Positions 1 through 9,576 of a DNA stretch of 64,000 nucleotides are shown piece by piece. Position 1 is the stretch's first letter. Each line of letters starts with the position of its first letter. Made by a program: the position numbers and the translations under genes. The stretch comes from Rhodococcus sp. (in: high G+C Gram-positive bacteria). GTDB taxonomy: Bacteria; Actinomycetota; Actinomycetes; Mycobacteriales; Mycobacteriaceae. The notes beneath the pieces are model-generated. The model was not told the origin of the DNA, did not search any database, and worked only from the letters and a program-made list of their open reading frames with translations. The DNA lies in the NCBI GenBank assembly GCA_012514505.1, contig JAAZAD010000348.1, forward strand, positions 1 through 64,000. Reading direction: 5' to 3'.

Positions 1-218
1 AGCCGCTTGTGAGTACGCATCTCGAAGTGCTCGCGCGAGTCCTTGTACTTGTGCGGCGAGCGGATGACGCAGTACACGTTCTTTTCTGTCGGCAACGGCA
101 CGGGTCCGACGACACGGGCCCCGGTACGGGTCACCGTCTCGACGATCTTGCGCGCTGACGCATCGATCGCCTCATGGTCGTAGGCCTTGAGCCTGATGCG
201 GATCTTTTGTCCCGCCAC
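1..218 (-). CDS. rpsJ: 30S ribosomal protein S10 (5' part; gene runs off left edge)
   Basis: Reverse-strand translation from GTG at 218: (V/M)[71 protein letters not shown], a classic S10 sequence. Absent from the ORF track because it has no stop inside the window. Confidence 0.97.
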   Translation of the reverse strand, partial: MAGQKIRIRLKAYDHEAIDASARKIVETVTRTGARVVGPVPLPTEKNVYCVIRSPHKYKDSREHFEMRTHKR

Positions 219-702
219 GCTTGGTGTCCTTTTCTTGCCGCGTTTCGTAGCTCGACCCGAGCCGGGTCGAACCATCTCGTCTGCACAGTCCTTGCCGACC
301 GCAACCAGAACGCCTAGGCGATCGGGACTCACCCGATCCGCTGCCGCTGTTCATCTGTCATGGTTCCTCCGGTACACGCGGTCGGGCGTGTCGCCCTCCC
401 GCTCATTCTCCGCCGCTGAACTTTTCAGCTGCATCGGCGGTGAACCCGTACCGGACGTACCCGAATTCGGGTACTCGGTAGGTACTGCTTCCGTCTTGCA
501 TGATCGCAACAAAGTCTACGGACTCCGTTGCGACTCACTTCGCCTCACCGGGTTCGGGCCGCAAACGTTCGCGTCCCACGCAAGGCAACCCGAACAGTAT
601 GCCGTACACCGGCCGAGACTTCAAACTGCTGTTTCAGGAGGTACGCGGCTCCCCCGCCACCGTCGACTTTCGTGTCAGGTAGCTCGTGACATACTCGACG
701 GT

Positions 703-1713
703 ATGACTGCACCCCAACCTGCTGTTCTGGTCGAGGGAATCGAAAAGTCCTTCGGATCGGTGAAAGCCCTCCGGGGTGTCAGTTTCGAAGTCCCCCGCGG
801 GACCGTACTCGGCATTCTCGGCCCCAATGGCGCCGGTAAGACCACCACGGTCAATGTGCTGTCGACCTTGCTGCGCCCCGACAAGGGGCGCGCTGTCATT
901 GCGGGACACGACGTCGTGTCCGATGCGGCCGGTGTTCGTCGCTCGGTGATGATGACCGGACAGTACGCGGCTCTCGACGAGTCGTTGTCGGGTCGGGAGA
1001 ATCTGGTTCTGTTCGGGCGGCTGATGGGTCTACGCAAGGGCGCCGCGAAAGCGCGTGCCACCGAATTGCTCGAGGAATTCGATCTCGTCGGTGCCGGCGA
1101 CCGGAAGGTCATCGAGTACTCGGGCGGTATGCGCCGCCGCGTGGACATCGCATGCGGCCTCGTGACGCGACCGGAAGTCGTGTTCCTCGACGAGCCCACC
1201 ACGGGTCTCGATCCCCGAAGTCGGCAGAGTGTGTGGTCGTTGGTGTCCGCACTGAAGGAACAGGGCATCACGATCCTGCTCACCACCCAGTACCTCGAAG
1301 AAGCAGACTTGCTGAGTGACAACATCGTCGTCATCGACAAGGGCACGGTGATCGCCGAGGGTACGGCCGACGAGTTGAAGGCCCGCACTGGCGGAAACTA
1401 CTGCGAGGTCGTACCGGCTCGTCTCGAAGACCTCCCTGTGGTTCGCGACATCCTCGCTTCGCTCACCTCACCCGACAAAGTCACCGAGACCGGTTCCGAC
1501 CGGCTGTCGATCCCCGCGGAATACGGCGCACAGACCCTTGCAGAGGCATTGCGGCGACTCGACCTGGCCAAGGTCGAACTCGCGGACATCGCCCTGCGCC
1601 GTCCGTCCCTCGACGATGTGTTCCTCTCGATCACGGGCCGCAACGACGCCACCGATCCCGGTGCTGCTGTGGAGTCCGACCGCGCTCCGCAACGAGAGGG
1701 ACTGTCGCTGTGA
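703..1713 (+). CDS. Daunorubicin-resistance-type ABC transporter ATP-binding protein (DrrA-like)
   Basis: Walker A GPNGAGKTTTVN, signature YSGGMRRRVDIA, Walker B VVFLDEPTTGLDP. Start set at ATG 703 (MTAPQPAVLVEG) rather than the ORF-track start at 187, which would overlap rpsJ. Confidence 0.93.
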   Translation: MTAPQPAVLVEGIEKSFGSVKALRGVSFEVPRGTVLGILGPNGAGKTTTVNVLSTLLRPDKGRAVIAGHDVVSDAAGVRRSVMMTGQYAALDESLSGRENLVLFGRLMGLRKGAAKARATELLEEFDLVGAGDRKVIEYSGGMRRRVDIACGLVTRPEVVFLDEPTTGLDPRSRQSVWSLVSALKEQGITILLTTQYLEEADLLSDNIVVIDKGTVIAEGTADELKARTGGNYCEVVPARLEDLPVVRDILASLTSPDKVTETGSDRLSIPAEYGAQTLAEALRRLDLAKVELADIALRRPSLDDVFLSITGRNDATDPGAAVESDRAPQREGLSL

Positions 1714-2543
1714 CCTCGACCACCAAGCCGCGGACCTCGGCACGCGCCGGGTCCGCGTCGATCGCTGGCCGGCACGCGCGCCCGAAACCGACAGCCTTCG
1801 GACAGTGGCTCGCACTGTCGGGCCGCAACATGCACACGATGTGGGTGTACGGCCAGTTCTTCGTCGCAGTGCTGGCGCCGCTGATCTTCACCATCGGCTT
1901 CTACCTGCCCCTCAAGCTGGTGATGCAGCTGACGGCAGGCGTCGACTACGCCCAGTTCGTCATGCCGATCATCGTGTTGCAGGCCATGGCATTCACTGCG
2001 GTGTCGGCAGCTCACCGGGCCGCGACCGAGGCGTCGAACGGCATGAACTCCCGGTTCCAGACGATGCCGATCGCCACCGGAGTGCCCCTCGCTGCGCGTA
2101 TGACGTCCTGCTTCGTTCATTCGGCGGTGTCACTGATCGCGGCCATCGGGTACGGATACCTGATCGGATTCCGATTCCAGGCGGGAGTCGACTTCACCAT
2201 CGGGTTCTGCGCATTCGCCATGCTGGTCGGGTTCACATTGACAGCCGGTGCCGACGCCCTCGGAACACTGACGAAGAGCCCCACGATCACCAGCCAGGCA
2301 CTCACCATTCCGCAGTTGATTCTCGGCATGTTCTCGTCCGGTTTCGTTCCGGTGTCCAACTTTCCGGAATGGGCGCAGGGGTTCGTGCGTAACCAGCCGA
2401 TCTCGCACTTTGCCAATTCACTGCGTGGCATGACAGACGGGACGATCACACTGCACGGGCTCATGCCGTCGATTCTGTGGTGCGCAGGTCTGGCGCTCGT
2501 ATTCATTCCACTGTCCATCTGGGCGAACGTGAGGCGCGGATGA
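1710..2543 (+). CDS. ABC-2 type transporter permease (DrrB-like)
   Basis: Hydrophobic multi-TM protein overlapping the ATPase stop by 4 nt (GTGA); EWAQGFVRNQPISHFANSLRGM motif typical of DrrB/C permeases. Confidence 0.88.
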   Translation: MTSTTKPRTSARAGSASIAGRHARPKPTAFGQWLALSGRNMHTMWVYGQFFVAVLAPLIFTIGFYLPLKLVMQLTAGVDYAQFVMPIIVLQAMAFTAVSAAHRAATEASNGMNSRFQTMPIATGVPLAARMTSCFVHSAVSLIAAIGYGYLIGFRFQAGVDFTIGFCAFAMLVGFTLTAGADALGTLTKSPTITSQALTIPQLILGMFSSGFVPVSNFPEWAQGFVRNQPISHFANSLRGMTDGTITLHGLMPSILWCAGLALVFIPLSIWANVRRG

Positions 2544-3394
2544 CCCAAGAACAGCAAGTACAGCAAATCCCCAGCCTGGCACTGACCTTCCCGCCGGCCA
2601 CGGAAACGAATTCCGAGAAATCGGCGCGGGCGTTGGTCGCCCACAGCCTCCTTCAGACCGGACGACTGCTTCTTCGGTGGACCCGCGATCCGTTCACGAT
2701 GCTGCAGGCCGTGATCTATCCGGCACTCATGCTGGTGATGTTCTGGATCGTTCTCGGTGTCACGATCACCGAGGGTACGAACGTCGAGGCCATCTACGGC
2801 CAGGTTGCGATGATCACCCTCGTCGGCGCGATGTTCGGCTCGATCGCGAGCGGACTGTCACTGAAGAAGGAGTGGGCCGACGGGCTACTCAGTCGCTTCT
2901 GGGTGCTGCCCGTACACCGCGCGTCCGGGTTGGTCAGTCGGTTGCTCGCTGAAGGCGTGCGAATCCTGGTCACGACGGTATTGATCGTTGCGGTGGGATT
3001 CGCGCTCGGCTTCCGGTTCGATCAGGGACTGCTGCCGGGCCTGTTGATGCTCTTGCTTCCGTTGCTGTTCGGAATGGCCTTCGCCACCCTGGTGACGGCA
3101 CTGGCAGTCAACGCCGCCAAAGCACCGCTCGTGGAACTGCTGTCGCTGCTGTGCACCCTGATGATGTTCTTCAATTCGGGATTCGTACCCACGATGGCGT
3201 ACCCGAAGTGGCTTCAGCCGGTGGTCGAGAACCAGCCGATGTCGTGCGTGATCGAAGCAATGCGGGGATTGTCCGCGGGCGGTCCTGTCGCCGAGCCACT
3301 CGTCAAGACGTTCATCTGGTGTGGCGCAGCGCTGCTGATCTTCACCTACCCGGCGATCCGCGGATACCGCCGCGCTGCCGGCACTCCCCCCTGA
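2540..3394 (+). CDS. ABC-2 type transporter permease (DrrC-like)
   Basis: MTQEQQVQQIPSLALTF start at 2540 (ATGA overlap with the previous gene); KWLQPVVENQPMSCVIEAMRGL motif; multi-TM. Confidence 0.88.
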   Translation: MTQEQQVQQIPSLALTFPPATETNSEKSARALVAHSLLQTGRLLLRWTRDPFTMLQAVIYPALMLVMFWIVLGVTITEGTNVEAIYGQVAMITLVGAMFGSIASGLSLKKEWADGLLSRFWVLPVHRASGLVSRLLAEGVRILVTTVLIVAVGFALGFRFDQGLLPGLLMLLLPLLFGMAFATLVTALAVNAAKAPLVELLSLLCTLMMFFNSGFVPTMAYPKWLQPVVENQPMSCVIEAMRGLSAGGPVAEPLVKTFIWCGAALLIFTYPAIRGYRRAAGTPP

Positions 3395-3410
3395 TCGAGG
3401 GGACGTCAAT

Positions 3411-3430
3411 GAGGCCCTGAGCGGGGCCTC
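3411..3430. terminator. Short GC-rich hairpin after exporter operon
   Basis: gaggccc-tgagcg-gggcctc, 7-bp perfect stem 17 nt after the permease stop. Confidence 0.5.
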
Positions 3431-3588
3431 GATCGCGCGGAAACGGTCATATCGGAAATCGCGTCGTGTGACACTGGTCACCGTTGTGCCGACTCGTGAA
3501 TCGTGCAGCGACGTGCACGGACCGAGTGGGCTTACCCCAACGGCGGCCACGCGCTGATGCCCGCGGCCATTCCGGAAGGAATCCGCTC

Positions 3589-4008
3589 ATGCACAAGGCG
3601 TTATTCGATTTCCAACCTCGCCGCGCCGGTCGTGCCGCCGCGATGCTCCTCACTGTGGCTGCCACCATCACCACATTCACGGTAGGTGCCGCGCCTGCCT
3701 CCGCGGCGCCAACCGACGGCACCGTCTACATCACCGAACCCAACAGCGGCGAACTGGTCACCGTCCCCGTCACCGGCGGGGCACCCACCACCCTCACCAC
3801 CGAACTCGACGAACCGTACGGAGTGGCCGTCGCCGATAACACCCTCTACATCACCGAAATCAGCAGCGGCGAACTGGTCACCGTCCCCATCACCGGCGGC
3901 ACCCCCACCACCATCACCACCGAACTCAGCGGCCCGTATGGAGTGGCCGTCGAACCCGAGGGAAGCTGCTCCGGCTCACTCTGCGACCTCTTCGGCAACC
4001 TCTCGTAA
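3589..4008 (+). CDS. Small secreted protein with two beta-propeller (NHL/SMP-30-like) repeats
   Basis: Start at ATG 3589 (MHKALFDFQPRRAGRAAAMLLTVAATITTFTVGAAPASAAP = signal peptide), then two near-identical repeats TVYITEPNSGELVTVPVTGGAPTTLTTELDEPYGVAVADN / TLYITEISSGELVTVPITGGTPTTITTELSGPYGVAVEPE. Confidence 0.7.
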   Translation: MHKALFDFQPRRAGRAAAMLLTVAATITTFTVGAAPASAAPTDGTVYITEPNSGELVTVPVTGGAPTTLTTELDEPYGVAVADNTLYITEISSGELVTVPITGGTPTTITTELSGPYGVAVEPEGSCSGSLCDLFGNLS

Positions 4009-4025
4009 ACAAGGCACACGAGAAA

Positions 4026-4061
4026 GCGGGACACCCTCACACAACTGTGAGGGTGTCCCGC
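4026..4061. terminator. Strong bidirectional hairpin terminator between convergent genes
   Basis: gcgggacaccctcaca-caac-tgtgagggtgtcccgc: 16-bp perfect stem with 4-nt loop between the propeller protein (+) and lipase (-). Confidence 0.85.
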
Positions 4062-4082
4062 TGCTTACGGATAGTGGAGGTC

Positions 4083-5015
4083 TCAGCCCTCTTTGCAGGG
4101 AGCCTCGACGCGCTGCGCGTAGGTGGGATCGAGTGCAGCCTGCACGATGTACATCGCGCGGGGGTTGCTCGTCAGCTCGGCGTGTGTAGTCGTGTTCGAC
4201 TCGCATCCGTCCTGAACCCAGATGTTGTCGACGGTGGCGTCCGGGCCAGCGGTGAGGAAGGTGTTCTCGGGCGGCGTCGATATCTTGTCGTTGCGGCTCG
4301 CGATCACGGTGTAGTCGATGCCCCGATCGGTGTCGCCGCCGGCGTTGAGGATCTGCAAGAACGGCGACCCGACCATTTGCTGGATGTACGAGGGACCGAC
4401 TGCCATACCGGCCAACGGCTGCACCGGCACGCCCAATGCCTCCGCGAGGGCACCGAGTGCCTGTACGTCACCGAAGCTCGTTCCGTGGTTGGTGGCACCG
4501 AGGGTGACCAACCTGTTGACCTTGTTCTGAGAGGGATCGAGGAGGTTCGCGCCACCGTCGAAGCGGAGGTACTGGCGCGACATGGTGCCGCCCTGCGAAT
4601 GACCGACGATGTCCACCTGCGGCGAACCTGTCGTTTCCCGGACCTTGTCCACGAATCCCGCCAGCTGCACCGCCGATTCTCGGATGTCCGCACCACCGAG
4701 CATTTCCAGTACGTTGCCGTCTACCAAGTTGGCGTTGTTGCCGTACTCGAGTGCGAACACGCAGTAGCCCTCGGCAACCAGTTCGGGAGCGAGCTCCTTC
4801 CACGTCTCGACCATGCCGACCCAGGTTCCGTGCACCAACACCACTGGTCGCGGGTGCTCCGCGGTGGGCTTGCAGGACCAGTCGTTGACACCCTCGAGAG
4901 TGGAGACCGCCGGGGGATTCGGTGCGGACTCGGCCGCAACCGGTGCAGCAAACCCGAGCGAAGCGACAACACCCAACGAAACTGCCAGGGCCCTTTTGCC
5001 CAACGACATACCCAT
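4083..5015 (-). CDS. Secreted triacylglycerol lipase/esterase (alpha/beta hydrolase)
   Basis: N-terminal signal peptide (MGMSLGKRALAVSLGVVASLGFAAPVAAES), VVLVHGTW oxyanion motif, GHSQGG nucleophile elbow, VTLGATNHGT. Confidence 0.88.
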   Translation of the reverse strand: MGMSLGKRALAVSLGVVASLGFAAPVAAESAPNPPAVSTLEGVNDWSCKPTAEHPRPVVLVHGTWVGMVETWKELAPELVAEGYCVFALEYGNNANLVDGNVLEMLGGADIRESAVQLAGFVDKVRETTGSPQVDIVGHSQGGTMSRQYLRFDGGANLLDPSQNKVNRLVTLGATNHGTSFGDVQALGALAEALGVPVQPLAGMAVGPSYIQQMVGSPFLQILNAGGDTDRGIDYTVIASRNDKISTPPENTFLTAGPDATVDNIWVQDGCESNTTTHAELTSNPRAMYIVQAALDPTYAQRVEAPCKEG

Positions 5016-5213
5016 CTCCCTCGTATCCTTGGAAAGACCCTGCTCGTATTCTTGGAGAACTCGCGTTCCTGGAAAAACCCTTGGGGCCGTCGAGCAGGCT
5101 ACTGCATTGCACCCGCGTTGGGAAGAAAGTCTCGACCTGACATCGAGGTTACAGGAAGGGGCGAGAAAGCTCTCCGAGCACAGTGCGGACTGAGTCGAAC
5201 AGTGGGGCCGATA

Positions 5214-5587
5214 ATGTACTTTTCCGTAGAAGACCCGAACGACGAGGGCGGCCGAAACGGCAGTACGGCCCCCACATCTCCGGCGGAATCGGCATTGCAG
5301 AAGCTCGAGTTCCTGCGCGCCGAACTCGACGAGATCGACTCTGCACTGATGGAGACGGTGCGCGCACGTCTGGAGGTGTGCCTACGAATCGGGCACCTCA
5401 AACAAGAAGCCGACATCCCCGTGGTGCAGCCGGCCAGGATGGGACTGGTTCACGAACGCGCCCGCGATTTCGCTAACGCTCATGGCCTCTCCCCCGATTT
5501 CTTCAATACCCTCTACACAATTCTGATTGCGGAAACATGCCGCTTGGAGGAACAGATCATCAACGCCGACTTTGCGAGCGATCCAGA

Positions 5588-5591
<4 letters not shown>
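5214..5591 (+). CDS. papB: Chorismate mutase-type protein, probable 4-amino-4-deoxychorismate mutase (PapB-like)
   Basis: Start re-set to ATG 5214 (MYFSVEDPNDEGGRNG...). AroQ-type helix: LRAELDEIDSALMETVRARLEVCLRIGHLKQEADIPVVQPARMGLVHERARDFA. Stop overlaps the start of the papA-like gene. Confidence 0.85.
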
Positions 5592-7654
<2,063 letters not shown>

Positions 7655-7656
7655 TC

Positions 7657-8553
7657 GTGACGCCCGGCGTCCGACTGGATTCGGCCGTTGTCGTCGGCGG
7701 AGCGGGGGCGGTCGGCGTCATGGTCGGCGACGTGTTCCGGACGGCCGGTATCGATGTCGCCGTCGTCGACAAGGCTGCGCGGCAGCCCTTCCCCGGCACC
7801 TACATGCGCGCCGACATCACGGCACCCGACAGCGCACTGAAAAGCCTTCTCCGAGGGGCGGGCGTCATAGTCCTCGCAGTACCCGAGCAGGCGGCACTCG
7901 ATGCCTTGCCCGAACTCGCCGGATCACTGTCGGCCGAGTCGGTTCTCGCGGACACACTGTCGGTGAAATCGCGTTTCGCCGAAGCCTTACAGGCGAGCCC
8001 GATCGAGTGCGCGGCGGTCGGCATCAACCCCATGTTCGCGCCCACTCTCGAACCGAACGGACGCCCGGTCGCCGCTGTCACCTACCGCCCCGGAGCCGGC
8101 GTGGATCGCGTGCTGAGCGCATTCACCGAATCGGGAGCCGCGGTGATACCCCTCGAGGCGGATCGCCACGACCGGCTCACCGCGCTCACACAGGCGTTGA
8201 CCCACGCGAGCATCCTGTCGTTCGGGCTAGCGCTGGCCGAAGAGGAGCTCGACCCTGCCGAACTCGTCGCGGTCGGCACCCCACCCCACATGCTGTCGCT
8301 CGCGCTCCTTGCCCGAGTCTCGGGCGGCACCCCGGAGGTGTACTGGGATGTCCAGGCGGGTAACCCCTACGCAGAACAGGCCCGCCGTGGGCTGGCCAAC
8401 GCCGTCACGGCACTGAACGACGTGGTCGCCAACGGCGACGAAGCAAGGTTCACGAGGTTGATGGAACGCGCCGAATCCGCACTGGGCAGCGAGTCCGAAG
8501 CGTTGCGGACAACCTGCGCGGAGGTGTTCACCCAACTGGGACGGAGGTACTGA
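7657..8553 (+). CDS. papC: Prephenate dehydrogenase family, probable 4-amino-4-deoxyprephenate dehydrogenase (PapC-like)
   Basis: GTG 7657; NAD-binding VVVGGAGAVGVMVGDVFRTAGIDVAVVDK; position directly after papA. ORF-track start at 6901 lies inside papA and is not credible. Confidence 0.85.
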   Translation: MTPGVRLDSAVVVGGAGAVGVMVGDVFRTAGIDVAVVDKAARQPFPGTYMRADITAPDSALKSLLRGAGVIVLAVPEQAALDALPELAGSLSAESVLADTLSVKSRFAEALQASPIECAAVGINPMFAPTLEPNGRPVAAVTYRPGAGVDRVLSAFTESGAAVIPLEADRHDRLTALTQALTHASILSFGLALAEEELDPAELVAVGTPPHMLSLALLARVSGGTPEVYWDVQAGNPYAEQARRGLANAVTALNDVVANGDEARFTRLMERAESALGSESEALRTTCAEVFTQLGRRY

Positions 8554-9548
8554 TGACACTCGCGGAGCCACACAATCGTGTCGAATCAGCGGTCCTTCGC
8601 GGGCTCACTCGTGACAGCGCGGTAGTCCGCGGGCTCGCCCGCGACAGCGCAGTCATCCGCGGGCTCGCCCGCTCATGGAGCCACCGCGCGACGGTGAAGA
8701 AGGCCGAACCCGATCTCGACGACCTCTTCGACCTCGGCAAGCGTGACTACCCGAACGCCCTGCTCCCGTTCGCGGATCACGACACCTTCCGCGGCTTGGA
8801 CACCGACCAACAGGACCGGCTCCGTTCGTGGGCATGGATCGCCTTCAACAAGAACGTGATGGACGTCGAGGAGTACGTGGTCAATCCGGGTTTCGATCTG
8901 ATCGCCCACGACGGCCTCGATTCCGGGATCGGCGAAACCATGGCTCTGGCCGTGCACCAGGCGATGGTGGACGAGCAGTACCACACGTTGATGCACCTGA
9001 ACGCGAGCGCCGTCATGCGTCGCCGCAGGGGCTGGCCGATGCCGAACAAGGCCTTACCGGATGTGCGCACGGTCCGTCGACAACACGAAGTCACCTCGTC
9101 CGAGCCGGACCCGCGACGCCGCGCAATCGACACGTTGGCCTACATGACGGTCGCCGAAATCTCGATCAGCGCCTACCTCGATCTGATCTCCGAGGACGAA
9201 GCGATCCAGCCCGTCAACCGGGCAACGGTCGCCTTGCACAATCGCGACGAACGCGCACACGCCACGATCGCCGACGACATCGCGGGCGTCGTCTACGACA
9301 CCTTGAGCGAGCCGGAACGAGACTTGTACCTCGCCGGGCTCGTCGACGCCATGACGGCATTCGCCGGCAACGACTTCGCCGCGTGGCACCGCATCGTCGA
9401 ACTCGAACGGGTGCCCGGCGGCCGAGCAATGATCGACGACGCGGCGCACGATGGCGGGCACCGGAACCTCGTCCAGGACTTCACCGGAATCCGAAAGCTG
9501 TGCAACCACGTCGGTGCCGCAGATCGGATCCAGTGCGACTGGACCTGA
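8553..9548 (+). CDS. AurF/CmlI-type diiron arylamine N-oxygenase
   Basis: Ligand pattern of the AurF (p-aminobenzoate N-oxygenase) family: EEYVVNPG, DEQYH (ExxH), VAEISIS, ALHNRDERAHATIADD (HxxxExxH). ATG overlaps the papC-like stop (TGATG). Confidence 0.85.
   Translation: MTLAEPHNRVESAVLRGLTRDSAVVRGLARDSAVIRGLARSWSHRATVKKAEPDLDDLFDLGKRDYPNALLPFADHDTFRGLDTDQQDRLRSWAWIAFNKNVMDVEEYVVNPGFDLIAHDGLDSGIGETMALAVHQAMVDEQYHTLMHLNASAVMRRRRGWPMPNKALPDVRTVRRQHEVTSSEPDPRRRAIDTLAYMTVAEISISAYLDLISEDEAIQPVNRATVALHNRDERAHATIADDIAGVVYDTLSEPERDLYLAGLVDAMTAFAGNDFAAWHRIVELERVPGGRAMIDDAAHDGGHRNLVQDFTGIRKLCNHVGAADRIQCDWT
8592..8681 (+). repeat. Three in-frame 30-bp tandem repeats encoding V-[LVI]-R-G-L-[TA]-R-(D-S-A)
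   Basis: Units 8592-8621, 8622-8651, 8652-8681: VLRGLTRDSA / VVRGLARDSA / VIRGLARSWS; nucleotide core cgcgggctc-ctcgtgacagcgc conserved. Confidence 0.9.
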
Positions 9549-9576
9549 TCCGCGGCACCGACCAACGACTATCCGA

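Noticed and set aside
187-702. N-terminal extension of the ABC ATPase ORF
   Set aside because: Would overlap rpsJ and has no ABC similarity; ATG 703 begins the conserved protein.
4047-5213. N-terminal extension of the 514-aa + strand ORF
   Set aside because: Antisense to the lipase; only the C-terminal part from ATG 5214 is a chorismate mutase.
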